Numbered from the stretch's first letter, positions 1-6,599 are shown. The stretch: DNA of 11,750 bases from Clostridia bacterium (GCA_017456465.1 JAFTJJ010000093.1:1-11750); one strand, 5' to 3'. Notes: a model not told the origin generated them from the letters alone. Made by a program: numbers and translations.

Positions 1-179
1 CACTTGACCTCATCGAATGGACACAAGAAGAAAACCTTGACAAAGACAAATTGATGTCGTTGATTGACAGCATTGAAAAAAACAAAACCACGCGCCTCAA
101 AAACATCAAAAACTTTAACAGTTCAATCATGAAAAATGCAAAAATTGCAGAATTTGTTTCAAAAATAGCTAAAAAATAA
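1..179 (+). CDS. 3' end of an unidentified gene (5' part outside window)
   Basis: The frame that starts at base 3 is open from the window edge to a TAA at 177-179 and gives 58 residues ending in FVSKIAKK. The visible part is rich in Lys, Asn, Glu and Asp and looks like alternating amphipathic helices, with no motif I recognise. It is followed by a gap of about 100 bases that carries a separate promoter for the next gene, so the two are probably not strictly co-transcribed. No function can be assigned from this fragment. Confidence 0.6.
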   Translation, partial: LDLIEWTQEENLDKDKLMSLIDSIEKNKTTRLKNIKNFNSSIMKNAKIAEFVSKIAKK

Positions 180-207
180 ACAATATCACATTAAAAACCG
201 CAAAATA

Positions 208-236
208 TTGACTTTCGCACTCAAAAATGATATAAT
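208..236 (+). promoter_or_regulatory. Sigma-A-type promoter of the HipA-like kinase gene
   Basis: TTGACT at 208-213 and a perfect TATAAT at 231-236 are separated by exactly 17 bases. Transcription should start near 243, giving a leader of about 43 bases before the ATG at 286. This is one of the clearest promoters in the window. Confidence 0.8.
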
Positions 237-285
237 ATTATCACTTTAAAAGAAGTTTTTTGTTTTGAGGAGAATGCCAATCAAT

Positions 286-1398
286 ATGAAAAGTTATGCA
301 CGCGTCACTGGTGTCAAAAAGTTCGCAAAAATGCCAAGATTTTCTGGCATTGATCTCTCGCGCGTTCCAACAACTTCTCGTGGCAAAAAATATTCAATTT
401 ATTCAGGCATTTCAAGCTCAACTTTCGGCGATGTGTGGTTTTTGCTTCGGGAAGGTCAGGCACTATTCAAAACATTTGACAGCTATGATTTTCAAAACAC
501 AAGAAACCTCAGAATTGCAAACGAACTTGTCGCTGCCGAACTCCTTGAACAAATCCACATCCCTCACGCTGAATATGAACCTGCAATCTTGAGGATCTCG
601 CCAAATTCAAACAACGCCACAATCGAAAACCTCGAAGAAAGACTTCAAAATGCTTTCAAACAAATCAACGCTGACACACACTTCCCTGTTGTTGACGGCG
701 AAAGAATTTTCAATGGTCTTGTGAGCTACAACTTCCTTTCACTTGGCGAACAACTGCGCCCACTTGGCAGCATGCTTGACATGGATAGATATTTCGATCC
801 AAGCCTTGACCTCGTTTCAGAAAAACTCGGGGACTTGCAAAGACTAGGTTACAAAGTCTCAAAACGCGAAATTGTTTTGAATCTATATGCCCTTTCAGTC
901 TTCGATTTCCTCACAAAACAAACTGACCGAAATTCAAACAACCTCAATGTGATTTTGGATGAACAAATGCACATCAAACCCGCAAAAGTCATCGACAATG
1001 AGTTCGCATTCTTTGGTCAATACTTCACAGCAGACAGAATGAAAAAGAACGAACATGACATTGCTGACATGATCAAATATCACAACAATTACGCAAGACA
1101 AATTTCCATGCTTTCACATCACTCAGATTCTGCATTTGACAGACTTGACAATACCGCAAAAGACATCGTCTCGTACGCTTGCATCCATCCAGAAATGAAA
1201 CAAATCCTTTCCCAAATCATCAAAAACATGGATGTCGATGCAGCTGTTGAAAAAACACGAGAAAAAGGCATTCAAATCTCACCGGAATATCACGAGTTCA
1301 TGAAAACTGTGGTCGAAGATGGCAAAACACAACTCACCAACCTCATGCGCATGAAAATCTCAAAAACCATACTTGAAGATTTTGATGAATTGTTCTAA
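286..1398 (+). CDS. HipA-like / PI4-kinase-fold serine-threonine kinase domain protein, stand-alone
   Basis: The protein has 370 residues. I chose ATG 286 because GAGGAG at 267-272 lies 13 bases before it; the in-frame TTG at 265 overlaps that site and the ATG at 274 almost touches it. The signs of kinase fold are a possible ATP-binding lysine in LFKTFD (about K62), a helix with NELVAAELL (E80) followed by IPHAEYEP, a catalytic-loop-like TDRNSNN (D214, N219), and a metal-binding-like VIDNE (D237) about 20 residues later. HipA kinases show the same order: DRHxKN, then a YD. The HipA N-terminal domain and a HipB-like antitoxin are not seen next to it, so a toxin role is uncertain. The C-terminal ~120 residues are helical and unassigned. 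The kinase fold is inferred from motifs only; a catalytically inactive relative is possible. Confidence 0.6.
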   Translation: MKSYARVTGVKKFAKMPRFSGIDLSRVPTTSRGKKYSIYSGISSSTFGDVWFLLREGQALFKTFDSYDFQNTRNLRIANELVAAELLEQIHIPHAEYEPAILRISPNSNNATIENLEERLQNAFKQINADTHFPVVDGERIFNGLVSYNFLSLGEQLRPLGSMLDMDRYFDPSLDLVSEKLGDLQRLGYKVSKREIVLNLYALSVFDFLTKQTDRNSNNLNVILDEQMHIKPAKVIDNEFAFFGQYFTADRMKKNEHDIADMIKYHNNYARQISMLSHHSDSAFDRLDNTAKDIVSYACIHPEMKQILSQIIKNMDVDAAVEKTREKGIQISPEYHEFMKTVVEDGKTQLTNLMRMKISKTILEDFDELF

Positions 1399-1550
1399 GA
1401 AACAAAGATAAGGACGGTCACCCATCCCATCCAAAACCAAACAAAAAAAACGCACAATTGCAATCAATAAATTGCTTGACTCATGCAACAAAGATCAACA
1501 TCAACAAACAATGAAGCTTTGACTCACACACAATAATTCATTCAATAAAC

Positions 1551-1597
1551 AAAAAACACATTTGATCAAAAACACTCTTGCTTGAATGTGTTTTTTT
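1551..1597 (+). terminator. Intrinsic terminator after the HipA-like kinase
   Basis: The left arm AAAAAACACATT (1551-1562) pairs with AATGTGTTTTTTT (1585-1597), and the right arm provides its own run of T. The loop contains an alternative shorter pairing (AAAAACAC with GTGTTTTT). It lies about 150 bases after the kinase stop codon. The arms are A/T rich, so strength is moderate. Confidence 0.5.
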
Positions 1598-1684
1598 GTT
1601 GCTCATGATTTCAATCAATCATGCTTTTGTCACTCTTGTTGCTTGAAGTTCTCGATGAATAGTTCCAAAATGTTTTTCAAAAAC

Positions 1685-1729
1685 AAAAAAAAAGACGGAA
1701 AATTTCACAAAACAAATTCCCGTCTTTTT
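1685..1729 (-). terminator. Bidirectional intrinsic terminator, end of the DUF1538/PII operon
   Basis: AAAAAGACGG (1689-1698) pairs with CCGTCTTTTT (1720-1729), with further A/T pairing inside. Read on the - strand the stem ends in a long T run, just past the stop of the last PII-like gene. Read on the + strand a T-rich tract also follows, so it can stop transcription from both sides. Confidence 0.8.
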
Positions 1730-1741
1730 ATTTTTTTATTC

Positions 1742-2143
1742 TTACTTCACATCACCCGTGAGCTGGTCGTCAAAAAATCCTTTTGAGTGCGTCATGCCTG
1801 AAACATATGAAACCGGAAGCACAAACACAAGCCCTCTCGCTTCACTTTTGTAGTCAACAGCCTTATAAATTGCCTTTGTGACAGGAACAGCAATGTCTGC
1901 ATCAACAATCATCATCACAAGCTCGTTTTCTGGTTCAATTGAGAACCCAAAAAACCTGCGCTTTTCGTTGTTTGTTCCCTTGCCTTGAACAATCACAGCA
2001 CCAGTTGCACCTTCGGATTTTGCCGCAGCCACAACCTCGTCAGAATAACCACGCTGAACAATTGCCATCACCAGCTTGAACTCTTGGTCTTCAGTTTCAC
2101 TCATAAGTCTTTCTTCAATCTTGTTCTTTTCATTTTCCATCAT
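1742..2143 (-). CDS. PII-like (P-II family) small regulatory protein, second of two
   Basis: The protein has about 133 residues. The ribosome site AAGGAG (2155-2150) directly abuts the first ATG at 2149, so ATG 2143 or 2140 is the likely start; 2143 leaves 6 bases. The core FKLVMAIVQRGYSDEVVAAA then GATGAVIVQGKGT (about residues 22-57) matches the P-II opening, with first strand, helix and GATG turn. ARGLVFVLPVSYV (102-114) matches the late strand that reads GKIFVLPVEDV in classical PII. The T-loop region between them is short (NNEKRRFFG) and lacks the uridylylated tyrosine region of GlnB/GlnK. By family analogy it forms a ferredoxin-like trimer binding a small ligand and docking on a membrane partner. 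It is the last gene of the probable operon with the DUF1538 protein. The ligand is unknown. Confidence 0.78.
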   Translation of the reverse strand: MMENEKNKIEERLMSETEDQEFKLVMAIVQRGYSDEVVAAAKSEGATGAVIVQGKGTNNEKRRFFGFSIEPENELVMMIVDADIAVPVTKAIYKAVDYKSEARGLVFVLPVSYVSGMTHSKGFFDDQLTGDVK

Positions 2144-2172
2144 CAACATCTCCTTAACCTGTCATCAAAAAA

Positions 2173-2568
2173 CTAAATTTTGGCTTCCACAAAAGGCGCT
2201 TTTGCTCCCATATAACCATCAATCGGAACAATCATTGCCCTGCCATTTCCGGGCATTTCAAGCTTGAGCTTGAACGAAATCTCGTCCATTGCTTTCTCAG
2301 CGTCTTCAACTCTCACCATTCCAAACACAACCGAAACATCACTCACAAATGCCCCAATGCTGTTCAACGCAGAAAGCCTTGAAAGACCTTTTCCCCTGCT
2401 TCTTGAAAGAACAATTCCGCGGTTTTCCTTGATGACTTCCACGGCAAACCTTTCATTTTCACGCTTCACAACAACAATAATCATCACCAGCTCCTGAATT
2501 TCATTCAGCTTGAGCTTTCGTGAATATGCTTTGTTTGGTTGAATTTTTTTCTTTGTTTTTTGCTTCAT
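2173..2568 (-). CDS. PII-like (P-II family) small regulatory protein, first of two
   Basis: The protein has 131 residues. ATG 2568 is preceded by AGGAGG (2589-2584) at a rather long 15-base spacing, but an in-frame stop upstream leaves no earlier start. About 20 basic residues precede a P-II-like core: ELVMIIVVVKRENERFAVEV, then IVLSRSRGKG (52-61), and GNGRAMIVPIDGYMG (107-121) at the end. It resembles the neighbouring PII-like protein in layout but is clearly diverged: it has a basic N-terminal extension and the GATG turn is not kept. That suggests two non-redundant subunits or a heteromer. The 52-base gap from the DUF1538 gene and the ~29-base gap to the next gene suggest one operon. Family membership is inferred from motif pattern. 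Confidence 0.7.
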   Translation of the reverse strand: MKQKTKKKIQPNKAYSRKLKLNEIQELVMIIVVVKRENERFAVEVIKENRGIVLSRSRGKGLSRLSALNSIGAFVSDVSVVFGMVRVEDAEKAMDEISFKLKLEMPGNGRAMIVPIDGYMGAKAPFVEAKI

Positions 2569-2620
2569 GAAAAACTTTCAAAGCCTCCTTAAAATTTTGT
2601 ATGCTCAGTGGATGACCACA

Positions 2621-4189
2621 TCAGTCAAACACAATGTCACTTGGATGCGCAAACTCTTCATCTTCTTCGTCAATTTCAGCATTCATGTGCTTGCGGCTCC
2701 ACTCTTCCTCAAGCTTGTCCATGTTCGAAAGAGCCCTCTCGGCATAAGAAATGCGAAGCGCCAACCTGAAGTCTCTCCTTGATTTTCCTGCGACTTTCAC
2801 ACGGTACAAAACCCCCAAAACACCAAGCACAAACACTGGCATCATTCCAACAATTGCAATAAGTCCAAACCCGCCTGAAGCATTTCCGTTTGCTCCCGCA
2901 AAACCAATCATGATTGGAAGCAAAAATGACGCAGTCATTGGCCCAGATGCCACACCGCCAGAGTCAAACGCAAGCGCGGTGAAAGTCTTTGGAGCAAAAC
3001 ACATCAAAACAAATGACACCGCATAGCCCGCAAGCAAAATGTAATAAATGTCAATTTTTAAAATGATCTTCAAACCTGACACAACCACAGCCAGCATCAT
3101 TGCAATTGCAATTGCGATGGTCACACCAGTTCTTGTGATGTTGCCTTGCGTCACATCCTCAACTTCAGCTCCAAGCACACGTATTGCAGGCTCAGAGAAC
3201 GCAATCACAAACCCAATCACGACAGTGATCAACAAAAATAACCAGTCGGGACAAACCGACAAAACTGACCCGATAACTTCGCCCATTTCCAAAAAGCCAA
3301 AGTTGATTCCAAACAAAAACAAGAACAATCCAAAGAATGTGATCATGCTTCCGAGCGCAAGCCCAGTCTTCTTTTTTCTTGGAAGCTTGATGAACAAAAT
3401 GTCAAAAAGATAAAACACCAAAACGAGTGGCAAAATTGCCGCCACACTTGAAATAAATGATTCAATCAAAGCCCCCAAATTCTCTGCAGCCACAATTGCA
3501 TTCTCGCCGCTTGAAACAAGCGACATGAAAAGAACAGCAAGAATTGGTCCCAAACTCGTAAGACCAATCACACCAAAGTTGTCACTGTGTGATTTTGATG
3601 ATTTGTTTCTTGCAATGCCCGCAGTGATCGCAAGAAGGAAAGGACTTGTCACAATTCCAGTTGTCGCCCCACCCGCATCAAAAGCCACAGCGATCATGCT
3701 TTCTGGAACAAATTTTGCCACAACAAAACAAATGAGAAGAACGCAAAAAATCACAACCTTGTAACTTATGCTCTTGATGATCCTCAAAAGCGAAAGCGCC
3801 ACAAAAAAGCCAACACCAGCACCAACAACAAACATGAAGATAACCTTTGGCACACCAAGCCCCAAAGCCACCACTTCAGTTGCAAGTACATTCACGTCAG
3901 GCTCAGCAACTGTCGCAAAAAGCCCAAAAATAAATGAAAAGAAAACAAGCACCCCCACATTCTTCATTGTGCCCGCAGTGTTTCCAACCATTTCTCCCAT
4001 CGGCATGATTGAATTATCTGTCCCACTCAAAAATAAAACTTGCCCAACACAAATGATAATGCTCGAAAAAATAAATCTAACCAGCAAGTCGGGATCAAGT
4101 GGCTGAATAAAAACATGAATCAAAACAACCACCAACAGAATTGGTGCAATTGCAAGAAATGTTTCCCTAAGTTTCCTCAAAAAATCCAT
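2621..4189 (-). CDS. DUF1538-family integral membrane protein, probable transporter with internal duplication
   Basis: The protein has 522 residues, is very hydrophobic and has many membrane segments. It is built from two homologous halves (roughly 1-230 and 245-465). Landmarks recur in the same order: GEMVG (65-69) and GEVIG (303-307); AEPD (95-98) and SEPA (332-335); AFDAGG (169-174) and AFDSGG (407-412), the last two 74 and 75 residues after their partners; then TSPFLLA and TASFLLP; then GVIGLTSLGPIL and GLIAIVGMMPVF. This two-repeat plan with conserved acidic/glycine loops is typical of DUF1538 proteins and of duplicated transporters. A soluble acidic tail (about 470-522, rich in Glu and Asp) could contact the PII-like partners encoded next. 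ATG 4189 has GAGG about 8 bases upstream. Transport, and its substrate, are inference. Confidence 0.85.
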   Translation of the reverse strand: MDFLRKLRETFLAIAPILLVVVLIHVFIQPLDPDLLVRFIFSSIIICVGQVLFLSGTDNSIMPMGEMVGNTAGTMKNVGVLVFFSFIFGLFATVAEPDVNVLATEVVALGLGVPKVIFMFVVGAGVGFFVALSLLRIIKSISYKVVIFCVLLICFVVAKFVPESMIAVAFDAGGATTGIVTSPFLLAITAGIARNKSSKSHSDNFGVIGLTSLGPILAVLFMSLVSSGENAIVAAENLGALIESFISSVAAILPLVLVFYLFDILFIKLPRKKKTGLALGSMITFFGLFLFLFGINFGFLEMGEVIGSVLSVCPDWLFLLITVVIGFVIAFSEPAIRVLGAEVEDVTQGNITRTGVTIAIAIAMMLAVVVSGLKIILKIDIYYILLAGYAVSFVLMCFAPKTFTALAFDSGGVASGPMTASFLLPIMIGFAGANGNASGGFGLIAIVGMMPVFVLGVLGVLYRVKVAGKSRRDFRLALRISYAERALSNMDKLEEEWSRKHMNAEIDEEDEEFAHPSDIVFD

Positions 4190-4371
4190 CTTGACCTCAA
4201 AAAATCTTTCTCCCCTTTTGCTCTAACAGTGTGATCCAAACAACTTAAAACCATTCAACTGACTTAAAAAATTTTTTGAATTGATTTAACAAACGAATCA
4301 TCACATAACTCGTTCCCTTCCAACCCCCCACACAATTCTTAAGTTCAGTGATCAGTCTCAATTTATCAACC

Positions 4372-4512
4372 AACCTCATCACTTCATTAGCTCAAACATT
4401 GATCAGCACTGATGTGCTCCCACATTAATCAGCACTGATGTTCTCCTAACAGTTTTCAAATTAAGTCATAGTTTACATAAAGCGCAAAGCAACAAAAAAT
4501 TTTTTGCGATGC
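4372..4512. repeat. Intergenic direct repeat, copy 1 (longer)
   Basis: This copy matches 4646-4759. The first 49 bases (4372-4420) differ at one position from 4646-4694, and the last ~59 (4453-4512) differ at two internal positions. Between these blocks, copy 1 carries an extra segment that is a 26-bp tandem duplication of the ATTRATCAGCACTGATG motif. Both copies end in CAAAAAATTTTTTGCGATGC. I see no inverted termini or transposase. Confidence 0.85.
4402..4439. promoter_or_regulatory. Tandem pair of 12-bp palindromes, possible operator
   Basis: ATCAGCACTGAT occurs at 4402-4413 and 4428-4439, exactly 26 bases apart, and again at 4676-4687. Each is a perfect 5-bp inverted repeat (ATCAG-CA-CTGAT). 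In the first and third copies an overlapping second palindrome, AGCAC-TGAT-GTGCT, is also perfect. Overlapping symmetry at regular spacing suggests a protein binding site, perhaps for the DUF1538 operon, but no regulator is identified. Confidence 0.4.
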
Positions 4513-4645
4513 AACCCTCCAAATGACCAAAACAATTGAAAGTTGCTCTTCACTCTTCTCGGCTTAATTAACGGTCACCACGTTCAATGAAAAATTCAAA
4601 TACCCCACAAAACGTCAAACACCGCTCTCATCTCACATTCACTTT

Positions 4646-4759
4646 AACCTCATCACTTCATTAACTCAAACATTGATCAGCACTGATGTGCTCCAACCTC
4701 TTTCAAATTAAGTCATAGTTTGCATAAAACGCAAAGCAACAAAAAATTTTTTGCGATGC
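4646..4759. repeat. Intergenic direct repeat, copy 2
   Basis: This is the shorter copy of the repeat at 4372-4512, with one ATCAGCACTGAT site. Its right half (from 4701) is also the left arm of the large foldback centred near 4769. Confidence 0.85.
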
Positions 4760-4836
4760 CCTATACTTACGTATTGGGTTCGTGAAAAATTTTGAAGTTC
4801 CTGCAGCGATTTGTGTGAAATATGACTTAATTTCAA
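4701..4836. repeat. Long imperfect foldback overlapping the stop of the charged-protein gene
   Basis: The outer ends TCAAATTAAGTCATA (4703-4717) and TATGACTTAATTTCA (4821-4835) are inverted copies with one mismatch. The centre CCCTATAC-TTAC-GTATTGGG (4759-4778) is also an inverted repeat on the same axis, and the sequence between aligns with substitutions and small gaps. The right arm is therefore a diverged inverted copy of the repeat's right half. The TCA at 4833-4835 in the right arm is the stop codon of the - strand gene, so its mRNA would end in this hairpin. Confidence 0.7.
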
Positions 4837-5765
4837 TCGATTTTGATGCTGTGGAATCGCTTTATATCATGATCCATCTTCTTCTTGCCCTTGCCCCTTG
4901 GCTTGCGTTGAACCTTTGGCTTTTCTTGCTTGATCTCTGGCGCAATAACTTCCACCACAAGCTTGGTTTCTGGTTGCACTTCTGTTTTTGGCGCAACCTT
5001 TGCTTGGATTGATTGTGTTGATTTTGCTGCTTTTTTCTCCTCAATAATTTTTTGAGCTTCAGCAATCATGTCAGCCTTCTTCTTTTCAGCATCAACTTTT
5101 TCTTTTCTTTCTGACATGACATCGTGCACAAGCGACTTGTTCTTCTCAATTCGATCTTTGTGCTTTGCAAGATAAGACTCACGGAACGATTGCGTAGATT
5201 GTGACGCTTTTGTTTCATTGACATCATCGTCACCATCAAGCATTCCTTCAAGCGCACGATAAGTCTTTGTCTTTGGATATGGCTTGAAGCCATCATCGTC
5301 GTCATCGCCAAACAACTCGTCATAAAGCGTTGCACCACTTTTCTTCTTTGGCATGCTCCTTGAAAAATCAAAAGGCGATGGAGATTTCGCTGTCACGTTC
5401 TTTCGCTCTTCTTCAGCCTGAATCTTCTTGATCTCGTCAGACCTCCAATATTTGTAGTCCTTGAGATCAATGGCATTTGTTTCAGAATATTTTTTTGCGG
5501 CTTGACTCTTGAATCTTGCAGCAACAGAAAGATCAGCAGGTGTTGATCCTTTGAGCTCTTGATTTCTTGCAACATTTGCTGCAAGCTTTTGTTTCTCTGC
5601 AGCCTCTGCTTTGAGGTTTTTCATCATGATGGTTGCTGTTTCTGCTTCCTCAATTTCAAAACCTTCTTCTTCAACCTCGCGAAGAGCTTTCAAAAAAGCC
5701 CTGCGGTGCTTGTTGTCTTCAATGAAATATAAATCTCGGAGCTTGATGTTTTTTATGCTTGCCAT
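4833..5765 (-). CDS. Hypothetical highly charged, coiled-coil-rich protein
   Basis: The protein has 310 residues and I do not recognise it. There is no signal peptide or membrane segment, so it is probably cytoplasmic. It is rich in Lys and Glu. Residues 19-70 and about 200-247 look like charged helices or coiled coil; 154-158 is a run of five Asp after LYDELFG; SQSTQS (188-193) and STQSIQ (249-254) are Ser/Gln/Thr linkers; the tail (about 281-305) is strongly basic, with KPRGKGKKK, and could contact nucleic acid or anionic surfaces. ATG 5765 follows GAGGTG at a 10-base spacing. It is transcribed alone from a good promoter. The composition suggests a structural or scaffolding role, but nothing in the sequence identifies one. 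Confidence 0.8.
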   Translation of the reverse strand: MASIKNIKLRDLYFIEDNKHRRAFLKALREVEEEGFEIEEAETATIMMKNLKAEAAEKQKLAANVARNQELKGSTPADLSVAARFKSQAAKKYSETNAIDLKDYKYWRSDEIKKIQAEEERKNVTAKSPSPFDFSRSMPKKKSGATLYDELFGDDDDDGFKPYPKTKTYRALEGMLDGDDDVNETKASQSTQSFRESYLAKHKDRIEKNKSLVHDVMSERKEKVDAEKKKADMIAEAQKIIEEKKAAKSTQSIQAKVAPKTEVQPETKLVVEVIAPEIKQEKPKVQRKPRGKGKKKMDHDIKRFHSIKID

Positions 5766-5825
5766 AAATCTCTTTCACCTCACTGTTTGTCCATAAAATC
5801 ACGGATTAAGTATATTTACATTTTA

Positions 5826-5854
5826 ATTATATATATTTTTACAATTCAAGGCAA
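5826..5854 (-). promoter_or_regulatory. Sigma-A-type promoter of the charged-protein gene
   Basis: On the - strand TTGCCT (5854-5849) is followed after 17 bases by a perfect TATAAT (5831-5826). Upstream lies an A/T-rich tract (5881-5895, A9T6) that could act as an UP element. The predicted leader is about 55 bases. Confidence 0.7.
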
Positions 5855-5950
5855 ACAAAATACGTCAACTTTTCCCATTTAAAAAAAAATTTTTTGCAAA
5901 ACAAAAAACTCATTCTCGTGGCAAAGGTGCATGGTTAACTCTTGACTGAT

Positions 5951-6035
5951 GAGACGACATAATTCAAACATAAATAAGTTGTCTCCACCACCTGTTTTCG
6001 CGTGTCCGAAAAGTGATGTGTTGTCTTGTCGTCTC
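5951..6035. repeat. Hairpin region, diverged relative of the downstream repeats
   Basis: GAGACGACA (5951-5959) is the exact reverse complement of TGTCGTCTC (6027-6035); an alternative partner, GTTGTCTC, lies near 5979. Between them is TTTTCGCGTGTCCGAAAA, which forms its own stem and shares TTTTCGCGTGTCCGA with the repeat at 6484-6498. A structured RNA or a worn repeat copy are both possible. Confidence 0.5.
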
Positions 6036-6077
6036 TTAATTTTCATTCTCATCATCATTCCTCGATAAATAAAAAAA

Positions 6078-6325
6078 TTCATCAACTTCAAGATGGCGAA
6101 AATGAGTGCTTCGCCGCCCACCTTGAGCAGGGCTCCCGCAAAATTTTTTCAAAGAAAAAACTTTGTGGGAAAAGGAGCAACCGAGAAGAACCATGCACAA
6201 AATGATTTCATCTTTTTTGTGCTGGCTAATCACTCGAGTTGCGACGAGTGCCAGATAAAAGAGCAAAACACACCAACAAAAAAGGACACCGAAATTTCTT
6301 TCGCGTGTCCGATAACAGAGGTGTT
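6078..6325. repeat. Structured intergenic repeat, unit 1 (with ~120-base extra segment)
   Basis: Shares its left block (CAACTTCAAGATGGC then GCCGCCCA) and right block (AGAGCAAAACACACC to CAGAGGTGTTG) with 6380-6511. Stems include GGCGAA/TTCGCC (6095-6115) and GGACACCGAAA/TTTCGCGTGTCC (6284-6310, one bulge). The extra segment, about 6121-6240, adds hairpins such as TTTTTTC-AAA-GAAAAAA and GCACAAAA/TTTTTTGTGC. It could be an insertion in unit 1 or a loss from unit 2. Confidence 0.75.
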
Positions 6326-6379
6326 GACGTATGTGTGAATTTTTCCCAATATTTAAGAATGTGAATAAACACAAAAAAA

Positions 6380-6540
6380 ATCATTCAACTTCAAGATGGC
6401 AGAAATGGGTGCTATGCCGCCCATTTTCGTTTGACTGCCAGACCAAGAGCAAAACACACCAATAAAAAAGGACACCGAAACACTTTTCGCGTGTCCGATA
6501 ACAGAGGTGTTGTTTTGCTCTCAGGTGTTGTTTTGCTCTT
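6380..6540. repeat. Structured intergenic repeat, unit 2, with tandem 18-mer
   Basis: This is the shorter copy. Nested stems are visible: outer AGAGCAAAACACACC (6446-6460) with GGTGTTGTTTTGCTCT (6506-6521, one bulge), and inner GGACACCGAAA (6470-6480) with TTTTCGCGTGTCC (6484-6496, one bulge). The right outer arm is duplicated: AGGTGTTGTTTTGCTCTC (6505-6522) is followed directly by the same 18-mer with one change (6523-6540). This looks like a palindromic REP/MITE-like element. Confidence 0.75.
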
Positions 6541-6583
6541 GCTTCTTCCTCGTCTATTCAAAATCTACAAATTTTGCAAATTG

Positions 6584-6599
6584 TCGAACATTTGTTCGA
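6584..6599. promoter_or_regulatory. LexA (SOS) box-like palindrome upstream of the WYL gene
   Basis: TCGAACATTTGTTCGA is a perfect inverted repeat (7-bp arms, 2-bp centre). Its core GAAC-N4-GTTC with flanking C and G fits the Gram-positive LexA/DinR box CGAACRNRYGTTYG at all but one degenerate position. It ends 6 bases before the predicted -35, a place where a repressor could act. The alternative is an operator for the WYL protein itself. Confidence 0.6.

Larger units (their letters stand above)
1399..1741. other. Intergenic region between convergent genes
   Basis: I see no gene here. The stretch holds two terminator-like hairpins (1551-1597 and 1685-1729) and a perfect 7-bp inverted repeat CATGATT/AATCATG at 1604-1623. 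The rest is A/C-rich and looks non-coding. Short open frames crossing it have no ribosome site. Confidence 0.6.
4190..4832. other. 643-base gene-free region with repeats
   Basis: No supported coding sequence is present. The region lies downstream of the charged-protein gene and upstream of the DUF1538 operon, both on the - strand. It holds two direct copies of a ~115-140-bp repeat, three copies of the palindrome ATCAGCACTGAT, a long foldback at 4701-4836, and A6T6 tracts at 4266-4277, 4494-4505 and 4741-4752 (A6T6 tracts bend DNA). I found no convincing promoter for the DUF1538 operon here. Confidence 0.6.

Noticed and set aside
265..285. TTG 265 and ATG 274 as starts of the HipA-like gene
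   Set aside because: The only ribosome site (267-272) overlaps or abuts these codons.
2751..4106. Several + strand open frames opposite the DUF1538 gene
   Set aside because: They mirror a real membrane-protein gene, have biased Thr/Ser/Pro/Lys composition and no ribosome sites.
6036..6374. Open frames on both strands through the structured repeat
   Set aside because: They follow the repeat sequence, have no ribosome site, and overlap each other; the region is better explained by palindromes.
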